A stretch of DNA of 46,133 bases, from NCBI GenBank assembly GCA_018303655.1, contig JAGVXT010000009.1, forward strand, positions 1 to 46,133. Direction: 5' to 3'. The stretch comes from Candidatus Woesearchaeota archaeon. Its GTDB lineage: Archaea > Nanobdellota > Nanobdellia > Woesearchaeales > GW2011-AR4. The notes beneath the pieces were generated by a model. That model was given only the letters and a program-made list of their open reading frames with translations, made no database searches and was not told the origin of the DNA. Shown here piece after piece: positions 8,528-16,039 of this stretch. Position 1 is the first letter of the stretch. Every line of letters begins with the position of its first letter. The position numbers were made by a program, and so were the translations under genes.

Positions 8528-8926
8528 TTAAACCCTTCTTCCTCTTTTGCCGCCTTTCTTCCTGCAGCCGTCATGCGGCAAAGGCGTTACTTCCTCTATG
8601 ATGCCAATCTTCAGCCCCATTCTTGACAGTGACCTTATTGCAGCCTGCGCTCCTGGCCCAGGGCTTGTTGGCCCATTATGGCCGCCTGGGGCTTTTATCT
8701 TGACATGAATGCCTGTAATTCCCTTGTCCATTGCAGTTTCTGCTGCTCTTTTTGCAGCTATCATTGCAGCTGTTGGAGAGCCCTCCATCCTGTCGCTCTT
8801 GACAACCATCCCACCGCTTCCAACTGCCAATGTTTCAGTTCCTGTTATATCGGTTATATGTATTATTGTGTTGTTGTACGACGCATAAATATGCGCAATT
8901 CCCCATCTTGACTGGCGCTGCTCCAT
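8528..8926 (-). CDS. rps11: 30S ribosomal protein S11
   Basis: The roughly 132-residue S11 lies on the small-subunit platform near the mRNA exit. It has [20 protein letters not shown], the glycine-rich GGMVVKSDR and the C-terminal [18 protein letters not shown], all typical. The ATG at 8926 is chosen because the twenty residues upstream are read through the rps4 end in another frame. It is almost contiguous with rps4 and rpoD. Confidence 0.95.
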   Translation of the reverse strand: MEQRQSRWGIAHIYASYNNTIIHITDITGTETLAVGSGGMVVKSDRMEGSPTAAMIAAKRAAETAMDKGITGIHVKIKAPGGHNGPTSPGPGAQAAIRSLSRMGLKIGIIEEVTPLPHDGCRKKGGKRGRRV

Positions 8927-8927
8927 T

Positions 8928-9452
8928 TTATTGCTGCACCTTCTCCGCTTTTTGCTCTTTTGGATTATTTGTGATTTGAATGGCATGGACTAATTTAATA
9001 TGAGGCTCTTCCTCAATTGAAACAAGGTAAGAAGGATTTGTTATTTTTCTGCTGCCAACCGCTATATGCTCGTGCGTGATGAACTGCCTTGCCTGACGCA
9101 TGGTTTTTGCCATTTGTCTCCTGCACACAAGTGTCTGCAATCTCCTCTCAAGAATATTTTTTAATGTAAGATTTAAGATATCTTCAACCTTTGAGTCTTT
9201 TTTCAGCAACCCCAATAAGTAGAGCCTGTCCAATAATTGTTTCTTTTCCAGCTCTGATTGCTGTGTTCTTTCCCCGATAATTGTTTTTGCCCTGTGCAGG
9301 AATTTTTTAAGCATGGAGTCCATTTTCCATGTCTCATACTTTCTTCTCAAGCCGTACTGCTTTAGTGTCTCTTTTTCCGCTTCTATCCTTTCCTTCTGCC
9401 ACGGATGGCTTGGAGTTGTGAATTTTTTTCTTTGCTTTTTATAGTCGCCCAT
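8928..9452 (-). CDS. rps4: 30S ribosomal protein S4
   Basis: The 174-residue archaeal S4 is a primary 16S rRNA-binding protein. It has the N-terminal [14 protein letters not shown] and the S4 RNA-binding domain [18 protein letters not shown], followed by [18 protein letters not shown]. Its length matches archaeal relatives. It sits in the S13-S4-S11-RpoD order, with a 1-bp spacer to each ribosomal neighbour. Confidence 0.95.
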   Translation of the reverse strand: MGDYKKQRKKFTTPSHPWQKERIEAEKETLKQYGLRRKYETWKMDSMLKKFLHRAKTIIGERTQQSELEKKQLLDRLYLLGLLKKDSKVEDILNLTLKNILERRLQTLVCRRQMAKTMRQARQFITHEHIAVGSRKITNPSYLVSIEEEPHIKLVHAIQITNNPKEQKAEKVQQ

Positions 9453-9453
9453 C

Positions 9454-9939
9454 TTACACTCTTCCTGCCTTTGACCCTTCCTTTTTTCTGACTCCTAAAA
9501 CTTTTCCCTTGTTTTTCCTGAAGTTTGATTTGGTTCTTTGGCCTCTTACCGGCAATCCAAGTGAATGCCTTATTCCCTTATATGATTTTATTTTCTTCAT
9601 CATCTTTATGTCATTGTCTTGTGTGAAGCTCAAAGTTGATCCTGTAAGGTGCTTGTCTGCATTGTCTTCAGGGTCTTTTTTCCTGTTGAAAAGCCATGCT
9701 GGAATCCCGAACTTTGAAGGTTCCTTTATAACATCGTCAATCTTATTTGTTTCATTGTCTGTCAAATAGCCTGCTTTTTTGGTTTTTTCAATATCAGTAA
9801 CATTCAAAATGGCATTAGAAAACATGAAGCTTATTCCTTTTATCTTTATCAAAGCGTGCTGGATAGGCTTGTTGCCATCTAAATCAGTGTTTGCAATCCT
9901 TACAAAATATTTCAGTTCCTGTTTTTGCTCTTCTGCCAT
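9454..9939 (-). CDS. rps13: 30S ribosomal protein S13
   Basis: The 161-residue S13 contacts the large subunit and the P-site tRNA from the small-subunit head. It begins with the archaeal extension FVRIANTDLDGNKPIQHAL and ends with the SLGLPVRGQRTKSNFR region. As first gene of the minus-strand operon it follows a leader containing a strong GC-rich hairpin (10002-10020). Confidence 0.95.
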   Translation of the reverse strand: MAEEQKQELKYFVRIANTDLDGNKPIQHALIKIKGISFMFSNAILNVTDIEKTKKAGYLTDNETNKIDDVIKEPSKFGIPAWLFNRKKDPEDNADKHLTGSTLSFTQDNDIKMMKKIKSYKGIRHSLGLPVRGQRTKSNFRKNKGKVLGVRKKEGSKAGRV

Positions 9940-10080
9940 GGATAAATCAGCCGAGAATAAAGCGTATTATATTTATTAACCCTAGAAACGCTCTGGGAGC
10001 TGCTTGCGATTTTCGCAAGCTCGCTAGCTTTTGAACTCGGGCTCTAAAAAGCGGATATTATGGCTATTTAAAAAGGTTAC
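9940..10080 (-). promoter_or_regulatory. rps13 operon leader with GC-rich hairpin
   Basis: GCTTGCGA (10002-10009) pairs perfectly with TCGCAAGC (10013-10020) across three bases. Flanking AGCTAGCGAGC and GAGC/GCTC words extend the fold. Similar GCGAGC-rich palindromes precede rps15 and rpoE1. It may be a leader structure or part of a dispersed repeat. No protein-coding sequence is visible here. Confidence 0.4.
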
Positions 10081-10163
10081 TGATTTTTTTGTGGGCTCTT
10101 AAGTCTTGTGGATATTGGTATACCCAATAGAAAGTATTTTATAGGATATTTTTATTCAATTTT

Positions 10164-10333
10164 ATGGGTGATTATATGGATAAAACTTGGACAACTTATG
10201 GCGGTAGAACCTACTATAAAGAAAAAAAAGATGCTTTAGCAAATAAAAGAGGAAAAGTAAGATTTACTATGACCCTAATGAGAAAGCTTGGTACATAAAA
10301 AGACCAGAAGACAAAAGCGGTTATTTCAAATAA
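10164..10333 (+). pseudogene. small protein gene with one frameshift
   Basis: An ATG at 10164, about 26 bp after a TATA-like TTTATAGGATA, opens a frame ending at 10298 (44 residues). A one-base shift near 10260 continues instead as YYDPNEKAWYIKRPEDKSG and ends at 10333, a far more protein-like C-terminus. The intact product would be about 56 residues and basic, with many aromatic residues. No family is recognised. Either the gene is broken or one base is wrong in the assembly. Confidence 0.45.
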
Positions 10334-10379
10334 AATCAAATAATTTTGAATAAGGAAAAATTTATTTAATCCTCCCAAT

Positions 10380-10500
10380 CCTCTTTCTATATTTAATCTT
10401 CCTTTTTGCCTAGGCCTGGATTTTTGAATCCGAAGATTCTTGTAAGTAATGCGCACCGAAGCATGCATCACCTCCCAGGTTGCCTCAAAAAGCAAGTTAG
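10380..10500 (-). ncRNA. candidate structured RNA with two UUCG hairpins
   Basis: On the minus strand CCTGG (10475-10479) pairs with CCAGG (10415-10419), enclosing two hairpins each closed by C(UUCG)G: ATGCATGC/GTGCGCAT (10449-10468) and GAATC/GATTC (10426-10439). This makes a three-way junction. UUCG loops form only when the minus strand is read, which sets the strand. A TATA-like TTTATAAA at 10517-10526 would place the 5' end near 10497. It matches no RNA family I know. The 100-residue frame across it lacks protein-like features. Confidence 0.45.
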
Positions 10501-10581
10501 TGATATGCCTTAACATTTATAAATTTTATTCAGATTTAAATCCATAAGTTTTAAAACCCCCCTTTTACTTCTGTTCCTTAT

Positions 10582-10673
10582 GGTGGCAATAGTTTAATGG
10601 CAGAATAGGCGGCTGTGGAACAGCTTTGCTGTGCATAACCCGCCTGGCGGGAGTTCGATTCTCCCTTGCCGCC
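10582..10673 (+). tRNA. tRNA-His(GTG) with canonical 37/38 intron
   Basis: This is a 92-nt gene. The acceptor GTGGCAA/TTGCCGC, the extra 5' G (G-1) opposite C73 that is diagnostic of histidine tRNA, the anticodon stem GGCGG/CCGCC with loop CTGTGG-C, and the T-arm GGGAG-TTCGATT-CTCCC are all present. A 20-nt intron (10619-10638) lies directly after position 37, the canonical archaeal site. The start of the downstream msrB is only 10 bp away. Confidence 0.95.
10619..10638 (+). other. tRNA-His intron at 37/38
   Basis: Twenty bases separate G37 from C38. The segment ACAGC-TTT-GCTGT forms a 5-bp hairpin inside the intron, and the exon ends pair as the anticodon stem, consistent with a bulge-helix-bulge splice site. 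Confidence 0.85.
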
Positions 10674-10683
10674 CTTTAATAAA

Positions 10684-11079
10684 ATGAAACAAATCCCAAA
10701 ATCCGAACAAGAGTGGAAAAAGAAATTAAATCCAGAGCAATATCATGTTTTGCGGGAAAAAGGCACGGAAATGGCTCTCACCGGCAAGTACCACAACAGC
10801 AAGGAAAAAGGAATGTATGTTTGCGCGGGATGCAGTGCAGAGTTATTCTCCTCGGATACAAAATTTGATTCTGGAACAGGATGGCCAAGCTTTGACAAGC
10901 CAAAAAATACTGAAAATGTAGAATTAAAAAAAGACTTTTCCCATGGCATGATGAGGACAGAGGTTATTTGCAAGAAATGTCATGGGCATCTTGGGCATGT
11001 ATTTAATGACGGGCCAACTCCAACTGGAAAAAGATTCTGTATAAACTCATGCGCTTTGGATTTCAAGAAAGACCAATAA
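10684..11079 (+). CDS. msrB: peptide-methionine (R)-S-oxide reductase MsrB
   Basis: MsrB repairs oxidised methionine (R-sulfoxide) in proteins. The 131-residue domain has zinc cysteines C47-x-x-C50 and C96-x-x-C99, the GTGWPSF motif at 64-70, and catalytic C119 in [10 protein letters not shown]123 replaces the commoner alanine or serine. The frame is open into tRNA-His at 10666, but the ATG at 10684 is the first outside the tRNA and gives a normal start. The gene suggests exposure to oxidants. Confidence 0.95.
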   Translation: MKQIPKSEQEWKKKLNPEQYHVLREKGTEMALTGKYHNSKEKGMYVCAGCSAELFSSDTKFDSGTGWPSFDKPKNTENVELKKDFSHGMMRTEVICKKCHGHLGHVFNDGPTPTGKRFCINSCALDFKKDQ

Positions 11080-11125
11080 ATTTTAGAACGAAAAGTTTAT
11101 ATATTTTTATTTAATCTCTTTATCT

Positions 11126-11402
11126 ATGGCATACAAACCACTTCAAAGAGCATATGATGTAGCTAATGAATTTCTTCAATCTCTTTTTAAATGTAAATCT
11201 AAAGATTATACATTGGCTTTGGGCATAGAAGGGCCTGAAACAGTTTTTTTTTTAAAATCCAGGTGTTGCAGCATCATGGTTCCTAAACAAATTTGGATAT
11301 TATAAGAAACACTCTGTGAGGATTACACCTACAAATTTTAATACGTTCTTTCCACCACCAGCGCCTGAACAATTAAAACTTGATTTGGAAAAGAGATTGT
11401 AA
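11126..11402 (+). pseudogene. small unknown protein broken at a poly-T tract
   Basis: The ATG at 11126 follows a TATA-like TTTATATAT by about 26 bp. The first frame gives MAYKPLQRAYDVANEFLQ and GIEGPETVF up to a run of ten T residues at 11244-11253. After it the sensible frame changes to PGVAASWFLNKFGYYKKHS and ends LKLDLEKRL at 11402. The joined product would be about 90 residues with no family I recognise. The homopolymer at the break makes a sequencing or replication slip likely. Confidence 0.5.
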
Positions 11403-11450
11403 TAAACTCTCTAAATTACTTTTAATTTATAAGAATCAACATCAAAACTT

Positions 11451-11966
11451 TCATCCTTTTGCGTAATACTCAATCTTCAAAATAAACCTGTAGACAATAT
11501 AGGGCAGAACAAAAGAGGCAGCATACACTGCTGCAATGCTTATTGGGTTATGGACATTTGCAAAGCCAAGCGTTAAACCTAAATTGTTTGAGATTTTTGA
11601 TATTGCAAATGCATTTGCCAATGCAATCAATGGAATTAAGATTGCCAATAATTGATGATGCTGTTTTTCAAGATGCTCTATGCTTCTTATCACAAGCTCA
11701 AACAGCAAGCCAAAAGCTATACCCAAGGTAATTATCACAAAATACAGGAACATCCCTTTCAAAGCCATCAAAACTGGGATTAATGCAACAGAGATTGCAA
11801 AATTTGCAGCTATGACAACAACCAGCAAAATCCAGTAAACCCGCTTTTCAAGAAATAAATTCTCCTGCGTTTTATTGTGCTTTGCATTTCTTATAAAATT
11901 AACTGTATTGATAATTTCTTTATTTTTCCACCCTTTTTTTTCAAGCCTGTTAACCAAGTTTTCCAT
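11451..11966 (-). CDS. four-helix integral membrane protein
   Basis: The 171-residue protein has a short soluble N-terminus (1-40) with a helical GWKNKEIINTVNFIRNAK segment, then four hydrophobic helices at about 43-69, 72-93, 105-124 and 142-163. No family or catalytic motif is recognised. It lies 14 bp after the 156-residue gene and is probably co-transcribed with it and with nac. Confidence 0.75.
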   Translation of the reverse strand: MENLVNRLEKKGWKNKEIINTVNFIRNAKHNKTQENLFLEKRVYWILLVVVIAANFAISVALIPVLMALKGMFLYFVIITLGIAFGLLFELVIRSIEHLEKQHHQLLAILIPLIALANAFAISKISNNLGLTLGFANVHNPISIAAVYAASFVLPYIVYRFILKIEYYAKG

Positions 11967-11980
11967 ATCAAATAACTCAT

Positions 11981-12451
11981 TTAGCTCTCTTCTTTTTCTT
12001 CATTAATAATCTTTTTGACAAAAGTTAGGAAATTCCTTGTTTTTCCATAATCCTCTTTTAAAGAATCAATGCTCACTTCAACAACCTCTCCTTTGTCGAT
12101 TGTTGCAATCATTGTCACATGCCTTCTGAATTCCTCTCTTCTTGTGTACTCGGCCTTGCTTAGTTTTCTCAGCTTTAAGTAGAAATTGATGTAGTCGATC
12201 AATTCCAAATTGTCTGGAAATGTTTTTTTCAGCAAATCGCACCTTAAGCCCGCATTTTCAGGTACGATTGTTACCAGTTTTTTTTCCTTTGCATACTTGA
12301 GCAGCGCCTCAAGCCCAAAGCCGATGCAGTTTATCAGCCTTTCAATCACGTGCTTTATAACATCAACCGTCCTTGTGTACTTCAGACTTACCCAGAACAA
12401 GTGGTCAACTCTCTTTAATTCCTGGACTGCCCCATCAAATGATTCTTTCAT
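11981..12451 (-). CDS. conserved-looking helical protein, unknown
   Basis: The 156-residue protein appears mostly alpha-helical. The pattern of an early hydrophobic helical half (KHVIERLINCIGFGLEALLK), a middle RCDLLKKTFPDN and a charged C-terminus is loosely like HEPN-type four-helix proteins, but no R-x4-6-H motif is seen. It lies between nac and the four-helix membrane protein. Its function is not assignable. Confidence 0.7.
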   Translation of the reverse strand: MKESFDGAVQELKRVDHLFWVSLKYTRTVDVIKHVIERLINCIGFGLEALLKYAKEKKLVTIVPENAGLRCDLLKKTFPDNLELIDYINFYLKLRKLSKAEYTRREEFRRHVTMIATIDKGEVVEVSIDSLKEDYGKTRNFLTFVKKIINEEKEES

Positions 12452-12572
12452 TTTGAATCTACTTTGATCCCTGCCTTCAAAATGAAGGCTACGAACGTGC
12501 CGAATGCGAAAGCTCGCTTAGCTACCAAAACTCGCTCACAACTGACTGAGTGTGTTTTCATAGCGTCTAGAA

Positions 12573-12914
12573 TTAATTGTTTTGCAATTTTAATATCGCT
12601 TCTGCAAGGTTTCCGCTGCTCTGCTCAAGGGCTTCCAGCGCCTCTTCCTTGCTGCATCCTGTTTGTACCATCACGGTTTCAATGTCGTCTTCGTTTATTT
12701 CTGCTTTTGCATCCTTTTCAACTTCGGTTATATTGCCTACAATCTGGAATGTCTCCTGCCCCATCATGTTTACCTTGCTTACCTGCGGGTTTTTGATTAC
12801 TAAATCCTTGTCTTTAGTTTTTATTATGACTTCTTCTGCATCAATCTCTTCCTGCCTGATGCCAAGCCTTTTCATCGCTTTCTGCATCTCTCTTGGATTC
12901 ATGCCAGGAAACAT
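12573..12914 (-). CDS. nac: nascent polypeptide-associated complex protein
   Basis: Archaeal NAC is a homodimeric ribosome-bound chaperone that meets nascent chains. The 113-residue protein has the NAC beta-barrel (about 35-75, with GQETFQIVGNITEVEKD) and a C-terminal UBA domain (VMVQTGCSKEEALEALEQSS). The ATG at 12914 starts MFPGMNPREMQKAMKRLG as in relatives; the longer frame overlaps the Sec61beta gene. NAC next to a translocon subunit links early nascent-chain handling with membrane targeting. Confidence 0.93.
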   Translation of the reverse strand: MFPGMNPREMQKAMKRLGIRQEEIDAEEVIIKTKDKDLVIKNPQVSKVNMMGQETFQIVGNITEVEKDAKAEINEDDIETVMVQTGCSKEEALEALEQSSGNLAEAILKLQNN

Positions 12915-12922
12915 AATATCAC

Positions 12923-13096
12923 CTATATGCCGAGCAGCCTGTTGCCATATGAGTAAAGAAACAGCATTATCACAATAACAACAACGCAAAGCACAATTAT
13001 ATGCCCGGGCTTAAACTTGATTTTGCTTTTGTACTCGTCAAAATACCTTACCAAGCCACCCATTCCGGAAGGCATTGAAATTTTGTCTTGTGCCAT
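12923..13096 (-). CDS. protein translocase subunit Sec61-beta
   Basis: The 57-residue tail-anchored subunit of the archaeal Sec translocon is a short gene that is easily missed. It begins MAQDKISMPSGMGGLVRYFD, which is the conserved cytosolic motif, continues EYKSKIKFKPGH, and ends in one membrane helix (about 33-49) with the tail SYGNRLLGI. The stop is 9 bp before the nac start, and the 124-residue gene ends 1 bp upstream of its start, so all three look co-transcribed. Confidence 0.92.
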   Translation of the reverse strand: MAQDKISMPSGMGGLVRYFDEYKSKIKFKPGHIIVLCVVVIVIMLFLYSYGNRLLGI

Positions 13097-13097
13097 T

Positions 13098-13436
13098 TTA
13101 TTCCCCTATACCAAATGCATCAATTACATCTTGTCTTTCTAAATATCCATTAGTTACGTATAGTAATTGTAATTCTCTAACGACGGCAGGTGACATCCCC
13201 ACAATCTGAGTCTTGACATCATCTTCATTTCCGATTGGCCCTCCAGTGAAATTTGTGAATCTTGAATATTGATTATTTTCAACTAGCATTTCCCAAAATC
13301 TATCTACTGTAATAGTACCCAAATCTTGGCGCGCTGGTTTCCAATATTCTGAAGTAGGTGTGCCTTCGGCTGCAGCACATGCTTCAAGACAAGATTCTAC
13401 GCCCCGCGATAATCTAATTTTTGATACTTCCATTTT
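13098..13436 (-). CDS. unknown small soluble protein
   Basis: The frame is open from a GTG at 13472, but the ATG at 13436 (MEVSKIRLSRGVESCLEACA) avoids touching the RNase P RNA, giving 112 residues. The N-terminus is ribbon-helix-like, and the C-terminal half (VRELQLLYVTNGYLERQDV) is helical. No family is recognised. It is the first gene after RNase P RNA and is packed against Sec61-beta. Confidence 0.65.
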   Translation of the reverse strand, partial: KMEVSKIRLSRGVESCLEACAAAEGTPTSEYWKPARQDLGTITVDRFWEMLVENNQYSRFTNFTGGPIGNEDDVKTQIVGMSPAVVRELQLLYVTNGYLERQDVIDAFGIGE

Positions 13437-13477
13437 TCCAATATAAAAATTGGCAGGGCTTGAATAAGCCACCTTTT

Positions 13478-13824
13478 GTCAGGCCCTTGGTGTGATTATT
13501 GCAATCACGATAGCCTGCCTTAGCATTAAACTAAGCGTGCTGGAATGCTGAAGCATTCGCGGACTTGCACCAGTCAGGGCTCACCGTTTCACCCATTATT
13601 GCAAAAACGTCAATTGGTTAGCTCGATGCCCTCGCAGGCATCTTCACAAACATCATCCTTAATGCAATCGGTCTCGTTTCTGAGTGGTTGCCCCCTATTG
13701 CTAGGGCTCACTTCCGTGAGTGGCTCGCGCGTAAGCGCAACAGCTTTGTAGCTGCAGTGGGTGGACTTTCCTCAGCAAAGCATAAAGCAATGCCGGAGCT
13801 AAGTACAAACCCTGCCAGCCAATA
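13478..13824 (-). ncRNA. rnpB: RNase P RNA, archaeal type A
   Basis: This is the catalytic RNA that trims tRNA 5' ends. On the minus strand the conserved core appears in order: CR-I GCTGAGGAAAGTCCACCCAC (about 13756-13775), CAGAAACGAGACCG, GGTGAAACGGTGAGCCC and TGCAAGTCCGCG, ending with GGCTATCG. Several hairpins are evident, for example CTCAC/GTGAG and GATGCC/GGCATC. The order and words match archaeal type A RNase P. The ends are approximate because helix P1 is imperfect. No protein frame competes here. Confidence 0.88.
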
Positions 13825-13865
13825 GTATGGAAACTAGGTATATAAAATTATCTGTTTCAAATGGC

Positions 13866-14141
13866 TTATTTTTTCCTCTTTAATACTGCTTCCTTGAGCT
13901 TCTTAATCTCGTCAAGCTGCTCAAGCAGAATTCCCTCTTTTATGTCCTCACCAATGGCAAGCAGTATGATGAATATGACCATCAAAAGCCACAGGAAAAC
14001 AGTCTGCAGAAATCCCCAGCTTACCTCAAAGCCTTCTGCGATAAAAACCCTGTTGATGAAGAAGTACCCAATAATCAATACTAAAAATCCCACCACCAGG
14101 AGCAGCTTCTCAAAGATGCTCGTATGCCTCTTTTTTTCCAT
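13866..14141 (-). CDS. small two-helix membrane protein
   Basis: The 91-residue protein has two hydrophobic helices (about 12-32 and 43-63) followed by a charged helical tail, LLEQLDEIKKLKEAVLKRKK, likely a short coiled coil. No family is recognised. It is monocistronic between RNase P RNA and the THUMP methyltransferase gene. Confidence 0.7.
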   Translation of the reverse strand: MEKKRHTSIFEKLLLVVGFLVLIIGYFFINRVFIAEGFEVSWGFLQTVFLWLLMVIFIILLAIGEDIKEGILLEQLDEIKKLKEAVLKRKK

Positions 14142-14246
14142 AACTTATCAGCTAATCTCTTATTTGAATGTTGCTTTATATATTTTTCTGTCAAAAATCG
14201 TGACTAATAGAATGATAAATTCTTGTTATCACAACTTATTCCAACG

Positions 14247-14268
14247 ATTTTTGATCATGATCAAAAAT
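14247..14268. repeat. 22-bp perfect palindrome
   Basis: ATTTTTGATC and GATCAAAAAT meet around a central AT, so both strands read the same. It abuts the stop codon of the THUMP methyltransferase gene and could act as a 3' hairpin or a protein-binding site. Confidence 0.6.
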
Positions 14269-14269
14269 T

Positions 14270-15397
14270 TTATAAATTTTTGACATTTTTAAATACAAGA
14301 ATATTCAGCAATTGCTCGCCGCTCCAGACATCCTTCTCCTTTGCAACAACGAAATTATGCTTTTCAGCATGTTTTTTCGCAAAATCCGGCAGTCTTGAAA
14401 TCAGGGCAATTGCCCCTTTTCTCTTTAGTATGTATGAGATTTGATAGAAAAACTCATTGTATATCTTGTCTAGGTTTGCGCTTTTTGATGCTGGCAAATT
14501 TGTTATTATCCTGTCAACGCTTTCTTTCTTGAACTTTATATCCAGCCATTCAAGCTCTGTCCTGCTGAAATCTATGAATTTGTCAACACCGGCAATTTTT
14601 GCATTTTTTCTTGAATAATCAACATACTTGAACATATGATCAAAGCAGCTTATCTTCGCTTTTGGCTTTTTAATTTGCCTGTCAATGCTGCTGAAAAATT
14701 TCTCATAATCAATGCCCAAATCAAATTTCAGGAACGCAAATTTTTCCTTTTTGTAGTAATTGACAGGAAATCCGGATGCAAACTGCGCAGCCTCTATTGC
14801 AATCACCCCGTCCCTTGAAAAAGGGTCAAGCATCAGTTCTTTCTTTCCGAACCCGCTTTCCCTTACTAAAGCATATGCAATCGTGCCCCTCAGCGAATTT
14901 GAGTGGGTGAAAATCTTGTAATTTCTCTTGTTAAGCTCGAAGCCCGCAAAATCAACTCCAAAGTAGCATTTGTTGCCGATAATATAAATAAAAAAAATGA
15001 TTTCATAATCCTTATTCGCTACGACTTTGCCCTTTGCCTTTTTCAGTATAAATTCAGCAGCTTTTGCCTCAACATCAACACTTTTGAAGTCATGGTTTCC
15101 TGTCCTTATACACTCAATCTTTATTTTTTCATATTTTGCAGTCCAGTCGCCAAAATCCAGTTTTCCGATGAATTCCTCAAACTCATTAAAAAAATCATCA
15201 AAGCCAAAACTGCCCATTAAATACAAAACCCTGTCAGCAGACTGGGATTTGTAGCACAACAGGCATAAATCTTTATAATTATTGAAATCAAAAATTACGC
15301 AGCCTTCATAAATTTTACAGTCAGCACCAATCAATTCCGTGATTTCAGCAGCTGCTGCAGTTTCAACGCCTTTTGAAGTTATAACAAGCCCCTTCAT
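14270..15397 (-). CDS. THUMP-domain tRNA guanine methyltransferase, Trm14-like
   Basis: The 375-residue SAM-dependent RNA methyltransferase opens MKGLVITSKGVETAAAAEI. An N-terminal THUMP-type RNA-binding region (about 60-160) leads to a Rossmann methyltransferase with DPFSRDG (about 190-196, SAM loop) and catalytic NLPA (about 300). The NLPA form is typical of N2-guanine methylation. Archaeal Trm14 makes m2G at position 6 of tRNA, and this length and layout fit. Other THUMP methyltransferases cannot be excluded. Confidence 0.85.
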   Translation of the reverse strand: MKGLVITSKGVETAAAAEITELIGADCKIYEGCVIFDFNNYKDLCLLCYKSQSADRVLYLMGSFGFDDFFNEFEEFIGKLDFGDWTAKYEKIKIECIRTGNHDFKSVDVEAKAAEFILKKAKGKVVANKDYEIIFFIYIIGNKCYFGVDFAGFELNKRNYKIFTHSNSLRGTIAYALVRESGFGKKELMLDPFSRDGVIAIEAAQFASGFPVNYYKKEKFAFLKFDLGIDYEKFFSSIDRQIKKPKAKISCFDHMFKYVDYSRKNAKIAGVDKFIDFSRTELEWLDIKFKKESVDRIITNLPASKSANLDKIYNEFFYQISYILKRKGAIALISRLPDFAKKHAEKHNFVVAKEKDVWSGEQLLNILVFKNVKNL

Positions 15398-15515
15398 GCA
15401 TGCAAAGCAATCAACTTCATTTAAAAACGTTTTGAGTAAAATAAGCTCCCTTAAATATTCTCAAAGGAAACGGTAAATAGAAATATTTATATTAAAAGTT
15501 TTAATATTAACCTAA

Positions 15516-15908
15516 ATGCAAAAAATAATAATTGACACAAATTTTTTGATGATACCCATCCAGTTCAGGGTAGATATATTCTCTGAAATTGACAGGATAT
15601 GCGATTTTAACTATAAGCTGTTTATTTTTGAGCAGTCAATCAATGAATTAAAAAATATAATTGAGAAGCAAACTGGAAAAAACAAAAAAGCTGCGCAGTT
15701 CGCATTGAAACTGATTAAATTAAAAAATATTGGAATAATCAAGTCTGAAAAAGAAAATGTTGATGCTTTGATATTAAATAATATAAGCAAAGACACCATA
15801 GTGGCAACCCAAGACGCATTGCTTAAAAAAAAGATGATTGAAAAAGGCGCTTCTTTGATCATTCTGAGGCAGAAAAAATACCTGCAGTTAGCGGGGAAAG
15901 CTTTATAA
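15516..15908 (+). CDS. PIN-domain protein, Fcf1/Utp24-like
   Basis: The 130-residue PIN nuclease has acidic positions D7 (IIIDTNF), E44, D83 and D100 (ATQDALL). The stretch ATQDALLKKK with IILRQKKYLQL is typical of the archaeal relatives of eukaryotic Fcf1, an 18S rRNA-processing nuclease, rather than of VapC toxins. No antitoxin gene accompanies it. A TATA-like ATATTTATATTA (15483-15494) is 27 bp before the ATG. It precedes the rpoE1 operon, a neighbourhood common for this family in archaea. Confidence 0.8.
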   Translation: MQKIIIDTNFLMIPIQFRVDIFSEIDRICDFNYKLFIFEQSINELKNIIEKQTGKNKKAAQFALKLIKLKNIGIIKSEKENVDALILNNISKDTIVATQDALLKKKMIEKGASLIILRQKKYLQLAGKAL

Positions 15909-15960
15909 ATGAAACTCGCCTCCTGTAATCCATTGACTGGTTGAAGTCAGACGAATGCGA

Positions 15961-16016
15961 GTGAGCAGTGACATAGCGAGCGAAGTGAGCTTCGCAAGTC
16001 ACGCGAGCTCGCTCAC
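15961..16016 (+). promoter_or_regulatory. nested GC-rich hairpin before rpoE1
   Basis: Three concentric inverted repeats are present: GTGAGC/GCTCAC (15961-15966 and 16011-16016), GTGAC/GTCAC (15968-15972 and 15998-16002) and GCGAAG/CTTCGC (15980-15985 and 15990-15995). This 56-nt element is strikingly GC-rich for the region and lies 24 bp before the rpoE1 ATG. It could be a leader structure or one copy of a dispersed palindrome family. Confidence 0.5.
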
Positions 16017-16039
16017 ATCTCATAAATAAAAGGTTTAAA

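Noticed and set aside
10214-10516. 100-residue minus-strand ORF over the candidate ncRNA
   Set aside because: It overlaps the small plus-strand gene, has no protein-like pattern and crosses the paired hairpins; an RNA reading explains the sequence better.
10380-10520. SRP RNA
   Set aside because: Too short, and it lacks the long rod and the GGAA-type helix 8 of archaeal SRP RNA.
15516-15908. Second VapBC-type toxin
   Set aside because: No antitoxin gene is adjacent, and the sequence fits the Fcf1-like PIN group that neighbours rpoE1 in archaea.
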